Shown here piece by piece: positions 47,001 to 55,207 of a DNA stretch of 64,000 nt. The stretch's first letter is position 1, and every line of letters starts with the position of its first letter. The notes under the pieces are model-generated. The model was not told the origin of the DNA. It worked only from the letters and a program-made list of their open reading frames with translations, and made no database searches. The position numbers and the translations under genes are program-made. Origin of the DNA: a bacterium (GTDB lineage: Bacteria; 4484-113; JAFGCY01); assembly GCA_020849855.1 (NCBI GenBank), contig JADZFO010000009.1:6648-70647 (forward strand). The letters run 5' to 3'.

Positions 47001-48125
47001 TCAGCTGCTTTCGGGCAGGCCCTGGGCGGCGTAGGCCCGCAGGCGGACCATGCCGGTGCGCATGCCGGCGTAGAAGGTGAACTCCACGCGGCCCGAGCCA
47101 TCGCTCGCCGGGCGCTGCATTTCCACCCGGCCGGCGCCATCGTCAAGGATCTCGACCTTCAGCTCCACGCCGTGCAGGGGCTGGCCGTTAAGGTCCGTCA
47201 CCCGTGCCACCAGCGGCAGCCCGGTCACCCCGTCCGCCGGCAGCACCGCGCCTTCGCGGGCCTCGCTGCGGGTCTGGGGGTCCTGGTACAGCAGCTCGAT
47301 GCGCACCCCGGCGTCCTCGACCAGGGTGATGTTCAGCGCGGCGGCCAGGCCGGTGCTGAGCTCAAAGACCCGCACTGTGGCTGTGCCAACCGTACGCCCG
47401 GCGGTGAAGTAAATCTGGATCCGCCCCTGCGCATCGGTAAGCTGGGTCTCCTGGCGCAGGCTGCCGTCGCCCGAGAGGATCTCGGCCTTCAGCGGCACGC
47501 CCGGCGCGGGCTTTCCGTCGGGGAAGCTCAAGGTCGCGGTCAGCACGGACTGGCTGCCGCCGTCTGCCGCGAGCTGCTCAGGGAAGCCGCTCAGCTCCAG
47601 CTTATAAATCGGCGCGGCGGCCGTCTGGCGCGCGCGCAGCTTGGCGTACTCCTCCGGCGTGATGACGTCCACGTCCAGGTAGCTCACCGGGGCCAGGGGC
47701 AGCTTCAGCTCGGCCACGTTGCTGCGGTCGAGGGTGGAGATGCTCAGCTCGCCCGGCTGGGGCATGATGCCGGCCTGGTAGCGGAAGGTCGCCAGGCCCT
47801 TGTCATCCGTCACGGCCTTGCGGTCGCGCAGCAGGCCGTCGCCGGCTGTGATCTGCGCCTCCAGCTCCACCCCAGCCAGGGGCTTGCCGTCGCGCAGCAT
47901 ATGCACGGAGATCAGGCTCTCGGAGCGGCCGTCGTTGGGCAGGGCCTCGGGATAGGACTCGCAGACCAGCTTGATGTCCGGGGTGAAGAGCCCACGGACC
48001 AGGTCAATCAGGAAGTTCGTCTGCACTTCCCGGGGCTGCAATGCCGCCGGGCTGGCCGCCGCGCAAAGCAGGGCCGGCACTAGTGCCAGCAGCACGGCAA
48101 GAAGTCCCTTCGTCAGCTTACGCAT
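47001..48125 (-). CDS. Secreted protein with three bacterial Ig-like (Big_1) domains
   Basis: The 374-aa product has a signal peptide (LLAVLLALVPALLCAAASPA). Three Ig-like domains of the invasin/Big_1 type follow, each with LPNDGRSESLISVHMLRDGKPLAGVELEAQ, LAADGGSQSVLTATLSFPDGKPAPGVPLKAE or LPADGVTGLPLVARVTDLNGQPLHGVELKVE, and a closing T(D)xxGxxxFxYxAG. It has no outer-membrane barrel, so it is probably a periplasmic or released adhesin-like protein. It ends next to TGACCACTGACCAC repeats at ~46980. Confidence 0.8.
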   Translation of the reverse strand: MRKLTKGLLAVLLALVPALLCAAASPAALQPREVQTNFLIDLVRGLFTPDIKLVCESYPEALPNDGRSESLISVHMLRDGKPLAGVELEAQITAGDGLLRDRKAVTDDKGLATFRYQAGIMPQPGELSISTLDRSNVAELKLPLAPVSYLDVDVITPEEYAKLRARQTAAAPIYKLELSGFPEQLAADGGSQSVLTATLSFPDGKPAPGVPLKAEILSGDGSLRQETQLTDAQGRIQIYFTAGRTVGTATVRVFELSTGLAAALNITLVEDAGVRIELLYQDPQTRSEAREGAVLPADGVTGLPLVARVTDLNGQPLHGVELKVEILDDGAGRVEMQRPASDGSGRVEFTFYAGMRTGMVRLRAYAAQGLPESS

Positions 48126-48240
48126 CTTGGGCCTGCAGCTCCCCCGGAGCCAACTTCAGAGTATATCGGAGGACAGCCAATATATAGTCGCAGCTTAGCC
48201 TAGCAGAGCTAAATAAAGCCGTGGAATTCGGGTCAATTGT

Positions 48241-48696
48241 CTACTTGTAGGCTGTCAGCTCAACTATGCAGTTGGAATCGGCATCCAGGCTGGCCTTGGC
48301 GAAGATGCGCTTGAAGCGCTTGTTCCCGCCGCCGAACTCCGTGCCTTCCATGATCCGGCTGGGGTTGTCGGCGTTGTCATAGCCGTTGTCGTTCAGCCAC
48401 TTCAGCAGATAGCCCGCGGTCTCCATCGCGCCGCTGCTGGACTGGGCTGAGATGAAATAGGCCGTATCGTCCTCGCTGAAGCTCTTAACCTCCCAGGCCG
48501 GGTCCAGCGGGAGCTGCTTGTAAAGGTCCTCGCTGATCGTCGCTCCGGCCACCGCGCTGCGCGAAGGCTGGGGCACCGCGCCGGGGGCGGCATTGCCAGC
48601 GCTCTTGCCGCCCTTGTTGCAACCGCTGAGCAGCAGGGCCGCCAGCAGCAGCGCTGCCGCCGTGAAAGCCAGGATCCTTGTCGAACTGAATGTCAT
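48241..48696 (-). CDS. Small lipoprotein of unknown function
   Basis: The 151-aa product has a lipobox (LAALLLSGC) and a Gly/Ala/Pro linker. A ~95-residue domain follows (LYKQLPLDPAWEVKSFSEDDTAYFISAQSS, YLLKWLNDNGYDNADNPSRIMEG, FKRIFAKASLDADSNCIVELTAYK) of alternating strands and helices. No family is recognised. It starts 37 nt after the end of the aminotransferase-like gene on the same strand. Confidence 0.65.
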   Translation of the reverse strand: MTFSSTRILAFTAAALLLAALLLSGCNKGGKSAGNAAPGAVPQPSRSAVAGATISEDLYKQLPLDPAWEVKSFSEDDTAYFISAQSSSGAMETAGYLLKWLNDNGYDNADNPSRIMEGTEFGGGNKRFKRIFAKASLDADSNCIVELTAYK

Positions 48697-48732
48697 CTTC
48701 CAATCGCCTCGTTTCGCTTGAATAGCTGCCGC

Positions 48733-49911
48733 TCAGGGGCGGGCGGCCAGATATTGAAGCACCTGCCGCATCTGCGGCAAAGTGTTATAGATGTGCGGGC
48801 TGAGACGGATGCCATAGCGCCTGCGGCGGTCAAAGCGCACGCCGCCTCGGGCCAGGGCCTGCAGGCGCGGGTCATCCTCCGCCAGGTGCAGCACGACGGT
48901 GCCCCCCCGCTCCTCCACCGCCCGCGGGCTGGAAAGGGGCAGGCCCAGCTCCAGCGCGCCCTCAATCAGAGCCTCGCTCAGGGCGAGGTTGTGGCTGCGG
49001 ATTGTGTCCGTGCCGATCTGCGCGATCCGGGCGATGGATGCGGCGGCGATGGCGAAGGGCTGCGGGCTGACCGTGCCACCCCAGAAGCGCTGTGCGTCGG
49101 GGTGGTACTCAAAGTGGTGGATGTCCCACTCGAAGGGTTCGCGGTGGCTGAACCAGCCGCGGTCCAGCGGCTCCAGGCGCCCGCGGTGCCGGGGGTTGAC
49201 CCACAGAAAGCCCGCGCCGGGGCCGGAGCAGAGCCATTTCAGGCAGGAGCCGGTAACAAAGTCGCTGTCCCAGGCCTCAACATCAATGGGCAGCAGGCCG
49301 ATGCTCTGCGCCGCGTCAACGACGGTGCTAATGCCCAGCTCGCGGGCGCGCCCCAGCAGCGCGGCTACCGGGGGCTGGAAAGAGTGGTCGCTGTAGCTGT
49401 GGGTGATGTGCAGCAGCTCGACATCCTCGCCCAGCAGGGCCTCCCACTGCTCAAAGGGCATGCGCCCGTCCGGCAGGGGCTGCACGAAGCTCAGGCTGTA
49501 GCCCCGGGCCTCGAGGGTCTGGAGGATGAAGCCCATGGAGGGGAAGTCCAGCTCGGTCAGGACGATGCGGCTGCGGCCGGGCCGCGCCAGCCCGGCGCCG
49601 GGCGGCAGGCAGGAGAGCACCTTCAGCAGACCGGCGCCGACGCTGGGCATCGGGCAGAAATCCTGCCACTGCCCGCCGGCCACCAGGGGCAGGGCCTCGC
49701 GGAAGCGCTGGACGCCTTCCAGCCAGGGGCCCCAGGCATCGGCGCCCAGTGTGGCCCACTGGGCCATGAACTGCTCAGAGCCAGCCCGTCCGTCGCGGGT
49801 CAGGGCGCCGGCGCTGTGGGCCAGCAGATAGATCCCCTCCGGGACCTCGAAGTGCCGGGAGAAGTCCTGCGGCTCGGCCTTGTCATGCGCCTGGGCGCTT
49901 GCATCGCTCAC
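48733..49911 (-). CDS. Kynureninase-like PLP enzyme (aminotransferase class V fold)
   Basis: The 392-aa protein has the fold type I order of motifs. The start EGIYLLAHSAGALTRDG resembles the kynureninase IYLDGNSLG region. TELDFPSMGFILQTL, TVVDAAQSIGLLPIDVEAWDSDF (PLP-binding Asp) and TGSCLKWLCSGPGAGFLWV (Schiff-base Lys) follow, and GWFSHREPFEWD corresponds to the GWFGH motif of kynureninase. Tryptophan 2,3-dioxygenase lies upstream on the same strand, which supports a role in tryptophan breakdown, although a cysteine-desulfurase-like activity cannot be excluded. GTG 49911 is the start: TACAAT lies exactly 6 nt before it, and the frame upstream is only palindromic repeat. Confidence 0.7.
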   Translation of the reverse strand: MSDASAQAHDKAEPQDFSRHFEVPEGIYLLAHSAGALTRDGRAGSEQFMAQWATLGADAWGPWLEGVQRFREALPLVAGGQWQDFCPMPSVGAGLLKVLSCLPPGAGLARPGRSRIVLTELDFPSMGFILQTLEARGYSLSFVQPLPDGRMPFEQWEALLGEDVELLHITHSYSDHSFQPPVAALLGRARELGISTVVDAAQSIGLLPIDVEAWDSDFVTGSCLKWLCSGPGAGFLWVNPRHRGRLEPLDRGWFSHREPFEWDIHHFEYHPDAQRFWGGTVSPQPFAIAAASIARIAQIGTDTIRSHNLALSEALIEGALELGLPLSSPRAVEERGGTVVLHLAEDDPRLQALARGGVRFDRRRRYGIRLSPHIYNTLPQMRQVLQYLAARP

Positions 49912-49917
49912 CGCGCA

Positions 49918-49923
49918 ATTGTA
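49918..49923 (-). promoter_or_regulatory. -10 box of the kynureninase-like gene, at a palindrome boundary
   Basis: Minus strand CCCC-TACAAT, 6 nt, GTG. The first three bases of the box are the CTAC flank of the palindromic element. Confidence 0.5.
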
Positions 49924-50111
49924 GGGGCCGCAGACATGCGGCCCGCCTCCAACCCCGCAGGGGCCGCAGACATGCGGCCCGTCCCATGGAGCGCCAGCCA
50001 TGGGCTGGCGTCGGGAGCACGCCAGACTCTGTATGGCGCACCCATCATGGCGCTCCCAGGCGGAGCGCCGGCTTTAGCCGGCATCTCTCCTGTAGGGGCC
50101 GCATATGCGCC
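49921..50111. repeat. Cluster of about six palindromic elements
   Basis: GGGCCGCAGACATGCGGCCC occurs twice (from 49924 and 49961). Then come GGAGCGCCAGCCATGGGCTGGCGTC-type, GGAGCACGCCAGACTCTGTATGGCG, GGAGCGCCGGCTTTAGCCGGC and TGTAGGGGCCGCATATGCGCC. Arms differ while the GTAGGGGC or GGAGCG flanks recur. The rest of the gap (50112-50258) is AT-richer with no recognised feature. Confidence 0.8.
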
Positions 50112-50258
50112 TGAACTGATTCACTTACTGGGTGAGGTTCTTTCAGTCTGCGTATCAATGCAAATAACTGTCGCTCAAACCTTGAGATTTCACAGCCAGG
50201 AAACCCTGAAGAGAATCTTTACGGTGCTTGGAACTGGAACATCATGAACATGTCTACT

Positions 50259-50474
50259 TTAGTCATCGGGTAATCCAATGAGCATCACAACGATCATTGT
50301 AAGTAGTATGGCACCGGGAAGCTGCCAATTTAGAGGTACGGAGTCGTCCGTTGCGTTGGACCACTTGTCATAGTTAACAATCAGGAAACTCCCTACCACG
50401 CCCATGATTGTCGGCGCAATAAGTCGCTTATCTCTCAATTTCTCCGTAAGGCTTTTGGGTTTCGATTCGCTCAT
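50259..50474 (-). CDS. Small two-TM protein of unknown function
   Basis: The 71-aa product starts MSESKPKSLTEKLRDKRL, then a TM segment (APTIMGVVGSFLIVNY), a short polar loop and a second TM segment (PGAILLTMIVVMLIGL). Its GC content (~45%) is far below its surroundings, and it sits between two palindrome clusters. It may be recently acquired or a decayed gene. The start is ATG 50474; the frame extends to 50516 without a ribosome-binding site. Confidence 0.5.
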   Translation of the reverse strand: MSESKPKSLTEKLRDKRLIAPTIMGVVGSFLIVNYDKWSNATDDSVPLNWQLPGAILLTMIVVMLIGLPDD

Positions 50475-50909
50475 CTTGTTATTGGCACCTATCCAAAGGA
50501 ACTCTGGGGACCACATTCACCACATACTCTAGTCTTGCGTCCCAGGCCGGAAGTCTCGCGCGGCGCAAACGCAACCTTACGTAAGGAGCGCAGCGAGGCG
50601 TGGCCTCCGGAGCATAGCTGCCGACTGAGCTGGGCAGTGGACATCTGCGGCGATTGTATCGCAGCGGGGAGAGAAGATGCGGACTGAAGTCCGCGCTCCC
50701 AATGCAGATGCCGGCCCACATGTGGCCCCGCACGGCAGTGCGGGGAGCTTTGCCCGCATTGCCATGCTGGCCCACAACACGGGAGCGCCAGCCATGGGCT
50801 GGCGTCAGGATCACGCCAGGCTCTGTCTGGCGCTCTCAAAGATACGGGACTTTTGTCCCGCGCTCCGAAAGATACGGGACGCTGTCCCGCGCTCCGGTTC
50901 TGTACCCCG
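50475..50909. repeat. Second palindrome cluster between small protein and tryptophan dioxygenase
   Basis: From about 50670: GCGGACTGAAGTCCGCGCTCC, GGAGCGCCAGCCATGGGCTGGC, CACGCCAGGCTCTGTCTGGCG, and GATACGGGACTTTTGTCCCG and GATACGGGACGCTGTCCCG, each followed by CGCTCC. The last unit reaches within about 10 bp of the dioxygenase stop codon. 50475-50660 holds no gene that I can support. Confidence 0.8.
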
Positions 50910-51647
50910 CTAATGCGGCGCGATGCTGTCCCGGACCACGCCGTACTCCCCGCCCCAGGCGTCGGTCATTTTGTGGCGGATCTCCCAGAGCTCGGGGAAG
51001 AACTTCATCTTCATCCCCTCCTCCAGCAGGTCAACACTGCGGCCCTTGAGGCTTCGGGCGTGCAGGCCGATGCTGCGGTGGATCAGCTGGATATGGTGGT
51101 AGCGGAACTTCTGGAACTGCTCGTCGAACTCCGCCAGGCACTCGGCCACCATATAGGCGTCGCCGTGGCTGTACTGGCTGTCATAGATCGCCTCAACGCT
51201 CAGGCCCTCCGGCTCAAGGTAGTACTTGACGAAGCTCTCCCAGAGCGGCTGGAACATCTGCAGCAGGGTGGTGAAGCCGGGGCTCTCCTGGCCCGAGCCG
51301 TTGCCAAGCTGCAGGCGGATCTCCTGGTACTCCTTGGGGCTCATGGTCTCCAGGATCTCCAGGTGGTCAATCATCAGGTGCTGGATCTTGTTCACGCGGC
51401 CAAAGAGGGTGATCACGCGGTTGGTGTCGCGGCGGGCCATCCAGTCGTCGATCTCCAGCAGGGTCCAGGCGATCAGCTTCATCCAGAGCTCCTCGCTCTG
51501 GTGCACCACCTGGAACTGCAGCTCGTCATGGTTCACAAAGTCGGGGAAGTCTTTCTGGCAGGACAGCAGGCTCCGGGTGTTGAGGTAGACCTCATAATCC
51601 TTGGTGCCCCTGCCGTTCATGATGCTGTAGAAATACTCGCGGTCCAC
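50910..51647 (-). CDS. kynA: Tryptophan 2,3-dioxygenase
   Basis: The 245-aa haem enzyme opens L-tryptophan to N-formylkynurenine. NHDELQFQVVHQSEELWMKL is the conserved N-terminal haem-pocket helix. GSGQESPGF is the family signature. RYHHIQLIHRSIGLHA carries the proximal haem His. GEYGVVRDSIAPH is close to the usual C-terminus. GTG 51647 follows GGAGGAG by 4-5 nt. The downstream enzyme is kynureninase-like, but no formamidase is seen in the window. Confidence 0.93.
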   Translation of the reverse strand: MDREYFYSIMNGRGTKDYEVYLNTRSLLSCQKDFPDFVNHDELQFQVVHQSEELWMKLIAWTLLEIDDWMARRDTNRVITLFGRVNKIQHLMIDHLEILETMSPKEYQEIRLQLGNGSGQESPGFTTLLQMFQPLWESFVKYYLEPEGLSVEAIYDSQYSHGDAYMVAECLAEFDEQFQKFRYHHIQLIHRSIGLHARSLKGRSVDLLEEGMKMKFFPELWEIRHKMTDAWGGEYGVVRDSIAPH

Positions 51648-51775
51648 CGTCTCCTCCTGGCGCCGGGATTTGGGCCCGGGGCGCGCAGTGATTTTAGGAG
51701 CATCCGGGCCGGGGGGCCAGTATTTGGCGCCGGACTGAGACCGCGGGGCGCGGCGGCGCGTCTATATGGAAGCTG

Positions 51776-52963
51776 ATGGGAGCTGAACTGCCACACCTGC
51801 TGCTCTTCTGGCGGCGCTACCAGCGCGGCTGGTGGCGTTACTGGCTGCCGGCGGCGCTGCTCTGGGGCGGGCTGATTTACGCGCGGATCAACTTTGATGC
51901 GGCCCTGCCCTGGTTGCGCGGCGGCAGCCTGGCCGAGGAGCTGATCATCCTCTGCGGCAACTTCGTGGTGTACCTGCTGCTGGCCCAGTCGATGCTGCCA
52001 CTGGTGCAGGAGCCGGGGGCCCTGAGCCTGGCGCGGCTGCGCCGTGGAGAGAGCGGCTCTGCGGCCCTGTGGCTGGCCACGCCACTGCCCGCCTGGCGGG
52101 TGCTGCTGAGCTGCCTGCTTAGCGGGCTGATCAGTGTCGTGCCGCTGGTGCTGGGCCTGATCGCCTACATCATGGTTTCTGTCAGCCTGGAAGGCCAGCT
52201 GCGCTCTGAGTACTTCTGGACCAACCTGATCATTTCCAACCTGCGCCTGCCGCACTTCGCCCTGGCCTGCGCCTGCCTGCTGCTGGCCCTGCGGCAAAGC
52301 GCGCTGACGCCCTATCTGCCCGGCCTGCTGGCCCTCGGCGCCAGCCTGGTGGCGGAGTGGAACCAGTTCAACGCCCTGCCGGTGCTGCCTTACTTCACCG
52401 GCGGCCCGGGCCTGATACCGGGGCTGCCGGCCGGGGCGCAGATCCTGCTGGGCGGCCTGCTGCTGTTGCTGTGCCTGCAGTTCCTGCTCTGGTGGGCCAG
52501 CGCCTACAGCGAGGAGAGCGGCCGCCGCGGCGACGGCGGCGAAGGCTCGCTGGCGCGGCTGCTGGGCCTGCTTGTGCTGCTCTGCCTGCCGCTGATGCTG
52601 GGCGCACTCAGTTTTGGCGCGCTCTACTTTGGCAGCGCCTATGAGCTGCAGGAAGTGCTGGCGGCGGACCAGCTGGCGGTGCTGCACGCGGCCATGCTGC
52701 ACTTCCAGCCGGATGTCTACCCGATTGAGATCAACCCCTTTGGCAGCTTCAGCCGCTTGGGCAACCCGGAGCCCGGCTATTCGCTCTACGGCTCAGTGAT
52801 CGGCCTGCCAGAGGCGCGGGCCATGCTGTGCCAGATGCTGGGGGTGAGTCTGCTGTTCTGGGGCCTGGCGGCCCTGGCCTGCGTCGAGGCTGCCCGGCGG
52901 CCCCGCGCGGCGCGCAGCCGGCCCGCCAGCTTCAACCGCCCGGAAGACTACGACCTCTGCTGA
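51776..52963 (+). CDS. Polytopic membrane protein, ABC-2-permease-like
   Basis: The 395-aa product has about eight TM segments (YWLPAALLWGGLIYA, LIILCGNFVVYLLLAQSML, LLSCLLSGLISVVPLVLGLIAYIMV, LPHFALACACLLLALRQS, GAQILLGGLLLLLCLQFLLWW, LLGLLVLLCLPLMLGALSF, LLFWGLAALACVEAA). The pattern of a LWLATPLPAWRVLLS loop before the third TM is common in ABC-2-type permeases that lack an obvious ATPase partner. No ATPase gene adjoins it. TATATG lies 7 nt before the ATG, with GGAAG between. Function unknown. Confidence 0.6.
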   Translation: MGAELPHLLLFWRRYQRGWWRYWLPAALLWGGLIYARINFDAALPWLRGGSLAEELIILCGNFVVYLLLAQSMLPLVQEPGALSLARLRRGESGSAALWLATPLPAWRVLLSCLLSGLISVVPLVLGLIAYIMVSVSLEGQLRSEYFWTNLIISNLRLPHFALACACLLLALRQSALTPYLPGLLALGASLVAEWNQFNALPVLPYFTGGPGLIPGLPAGAQILLGGLLLLLCLQFLLWWASAYSEESGRRGDGGEGSLARLLGLLVLLCLPLMLGALSFGALYFGSAYELQEVLAADQLAVLHAAMLHFQPDVYPIEINPFGSFSRLGNPEPGYSLYGSVIGLPEARAMLCQMLGVSLLFWGLAALACVEAARRPRAARSRPASFNRPEDYDLC

Positions 52964-53014
52964 GGGCGCTTTTTCAAGCTCTGGAAACACCGCTTGAAGT
53001 GCCTGCGATTATAT

Positions 53015-53030
53015 GTAACAATGTTGTTAC
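53015..53030. promoter_or_regulatory. Perfect palindromic operator, probable ArsR site
   Basis: GTAACAATGTTGTTAC is a 7+2+7 palindrome over the -10 region (TTGAAG at 52994, AACAAT at 53017, 17-nt spacing). It heads the operon that encodes an ArsR repressor at 54770, the classical position for autoregulation. Confidence 0.65.
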
Positions 53031-53045
53031 GCATAGGAGGTGGAC

Positions 53046-53513
53046 ATGGACCTGGCTGTGATGCAGCTGAACGATGAGCAGGCCCTGGTGGTGCGTCTGC
53101 AGCGCCTGATCCGGGCCGGGGCCGAGCGAGTCTGGGAGCAGATCAGCTCCGAGGCCGGCATGAAGGCCTGGCTGGGGCCCAGGACCTGGGAAGCCAGGGC
53201 CGGCGGCAGGGTGCTGTTTGATGTGCAGCACGGCGAGACGCGCTGGGTGATGTGGGGCAGGGTGCAGAGCTTTGAGCCGGGGCGCGAGCTGAGCTTCACC
53301 TGGCAGGAGTTCAACACAGAGGCCCTGACAGCCTGGCCGCAGCCGACCCTGGTGAAGGTCAGCCTGGAGCCGCGGGATGGCGGGACCCTGGTGACCCTGG
53401 AGCACAGCGGCTTTGAGGCGCTGCCCAACGCAAAGGAGGAGTACCAGGGCTACAGCCAGGGCTGGGCCAGCCTTAATGACCTTGATGAGCTGGCCCGGAT
53501 GTGTGAGCAGTAG
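53046..53513 (+). CDS. SRPBCC (AHSA1-like) domain protein 1
   Basis: The 155-aa protein begins with an AHSA1/START-like strand pattern (VVRLQRLIRAGAERVWEQISSEAGMKAWLG) and continues with a WEARAGGRVLFDV loop, WGRVQSFEPGRELSFTW and TLVTLEHSGFEALPNAKEEYQGYSQGW. AHSA1-type domains bind hydrophobic ligands or Hsp90. The pairing with ArsR regulators is very common, and the ligand is usually unknown. AGGAGG is 5 nt before ATG 53046. It is the first gene of the ArsR operon. Confidence 0.88.
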   Translation: MDLAVMQLNDEQALVVRLQRLIRAGAERVWEQISSEAGMKAWLGPRTWEARAGGRVLFDVQHGETRWVMWGRVQSFEPGRELSFTWQEFNTEALTAWPQPTLVKVSLEPRDGGTLVTLEHSGFEALPNAKEEYQGYSQGWASLNDLDELARMCEQ

Positions 53514-53550
53514 ATGGGCCGCAGGATATACAGGGCTGAAAGGAGCAAGT

Positions 53551-54285
53551 GTGGAAAGCAACCGTCGTCATTTCTTAGCGGCGGCCGGGGCCATGGGCCT
53601 GGGCGCTGTGCTGCACCCCGGAGCAAGCCGGGCGGAGGAAGCCGTGGCTTCGATGCATCTTGATGAGGAGGCCCGCTGGGCCGCGCTGGAGGCGCCGGAG
53701 GGGATCAGCCAGGAGCAGATCAAGGGCATGGTCTTCCCCTCGCACTTCAACCTGGAGGCGGTGAAGGAGCAACTGGCGGCTGAGCCGCGACTGGTGCATG
53801 CCCGCCTCGTTGAGTTTGACGAGGCGCCCATCGAAGCCGCCTCGCACACCGGCAATGTTGAGATCGCGGACTATCTGCTGGGCCGCGGGGCGCGCTTCAA
53901 GATCCAGGCGGCCTGCATGCTGGGCATGCTGCAGGCGGTCGAGGCCTTCCTGGATACACGGCCCGAGCTGGTGACCCAGCCTGGTGCGCATAAGCTGCCG
54001 CTGATGTATCACGCTGCCCACAGCGGCAAGGTTGCGGTCTGCGAGCTGCTGGCCCGGCGCGGCGGGGCGCAGGACTTTGACTTCGCGCTCCACAGCGCCG
54101 CGGAGTTCGACAACGTGGAGATTGCCCAGTGGCTGCTGGCCCAGGGCGCAACAACAGAAACCCGTAACCAGAGGGGCTTTACCCCGCTGGATTCGGCCAT
54201 CGCCAGGGGCAGCGCAGGCGTGGAGCAGCTGCTCAGGGATGCCGGCGCTGTGCCCAGCCCGTCCCAGACTGAGGCGGCAAAGTGA
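53551..54285 (+). CDS. Tat-exported ankyrin-repeat protein
   Basis: The 244-aa product has a twin-Arg signal (NRRHFLAAAGAMGLGAVL) ending at about AEEAV. Four or five ankyrin-like repeats then follow (EAPIEAASHTGNVEIADYLLGRGARF, LPLMYHAAHSGKVAVCELLARRGG, FALHSAAEFDNVEIAQWLLAQGAT, FTPLDSAIARGSAGVEQLLRDAGA). Tat export of an ankyrin protein encoded between two SRPBCC genes is unusual. GTG 53551 follows AGGAG by 5 nt. The end overlaps the next gene by 4 nt (GTGA), so it belongs to the same operon. Confidence 0.8.
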   Translation: MESNRRHFLAAAGAMGLGAVLHPGASRAEEAVASMHLDEEARWAALEAPEGISQEQIKGMVFPSHFNLEAVKEQLAAEPRLVHARLVEFDEAPIEAASHTGNVEIADYLLGRGARFKIQAACMLGMLQAVEAFLDTRPELVTQPGAHKLPLMYHAAHSGKVAVCELLARRGGAQDFDFALHSAAEFDNVEIAQWLLAQGATTETRNQRGFTPLDSAIARGSAGVEQLLRDAGAVPSPSQTEAAK

Positions 54286-54770
54286 GCGCAGCACCAGGCA
54301 ACCAGGACCACTCGCAGGCCCCGGATGAGGTGCGGGTCAGCCGTCTGCTGAAGGCCAGCCCGCAGCGGGTCTGGCAGGTGATCGCCAGCGAGGCCGGCAT
54401 GCGCCAGTGGATGGGCCTGCAGCTCTTCCAGCCCCAGCTGGACGGCCGGGTGCTTTACGACACCAATGCCGGGCCGGGCGAACGGATCATCATCTGGGGC
54501 CGGGTCAAGGAGCTGATCCAGGAGCAGCGGATCTCCATGAGCTGGCGGGTCATGCGGGAGAACGGCTGGATGTGGCCGCAGGACACCCTGCTGAGCCTGG
54601 AGCTGGAAGAGCTGGCCGCGGGCTGCAGGGTCACGCTGCTTCACAGCGGCTTTGCCGCGCTGGGCGAGAGCGCCGCCGTCTCCTACCAGGTCTATCACCA
54701 CTGCTGGGTGCAGACCTCCTACCTGCAGCTGCTGGACAGCCGGGCCGATGCTGCAGCGGAGGGAGCCTGA
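54282..54770 (+). CDS. SRPBCC (AHSA1-like) domain protein 2
   Basis: The 162-aa protein is a paralogue of the first gene of the operon: VRVSRLLKASPQRVWQVIASEAGMRQWMG, RVLYDTNAGPGERIIIWGRVKELIQEQRISMSW and CRVTLLHSGFAALGESAAVSYQVYHHCW. GTG 54282 overlaps the ankyrin gene, and its stop TGA overlaps the ArsR start, so translation is coupled on both sides. Ligand unknown. Confidence 0.87.
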   Translation: MSAAPGNQDHSQAPDEVRVSRLLKASPQRVWQVIASEAGMRQWMGLQLFQPQLDGRVLYDTNAGPGERIIIWGRVKELIQEQRISMSWRVMRENGWMWPQDTLLSLELEELAAGCRVTLLHSGFAALGESAAVSYQVYHHCWVQTSYLQLLDSRADAAAEGA

Positions 54771-55141
54771 TGCCGCGCAGTTCTGCAGCACGCCGGCCGG
54801 CGGTGAGCGAGGAGCGCGACAGCACTTACCGCGCCGTGGCCGACGGCACCCGCCGCGAGATACTTGACCTGCTGGCCCTGCGTGGGCCGCTGCGGGCCGG
54901 AGACATCGCCGGCCACTTCAACACGATCAGCCGCCCGGCGGTGAGCCGCCATCTGCGGGTGCTGCGGGAGGCGGAGCTGCTGCGCAGCGAGAACCGTGGC
55001 CGCGAGCACTGGCTCAGCGTCAACCCCCTGCCGCTGCAGGAGCTGCGGGACTGGGTGAGCCACTACGAGCGCTTCTGGAGCGACAAGCTGGACGAACTGG
55101 CCCGCCTGGTGGAGGAGGATCCGGATAGCACCCGGCGCTGA
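54770..55141 (+). CDS. ArsR family transcriptional regulator
   Basis: The 123-aa protein is a winged-helix repressor: STYRAVADGTRREILDLLALRGPLRAGDIAGHF, recognition helix ISRPAVSRHLRVLREAELLRSE and wing NRGREHWLSVNPLPLQELRDWV. It lacks the metal-binding Cys-Val-Cys motif of arsenic sensors. This is the usual type paired with SRPBCC genes, which responds to unknown signals. The start is ATG 54770 in the overlapping TGATG. It probably binds the palindrome at 53015. Confidence 0.92.
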   Translation: MPRSSAARRPAVSEERDSTYRAVADGTRREILDLLALRGPLRAGDIAGHFNTISRPAVSRHLRVLREAELLRSENRGREHWLSVNPLPLQELRDWVSHYERFWSDKLDELARLVEEDPDSTRR

Positions 55142-55207
55142 AATGGGCGCAAGGCCGCTGGCAGCAGGATCACTGCAGTGGCTATACTCGCGCTTTGGAG
55201 GAAGGCA

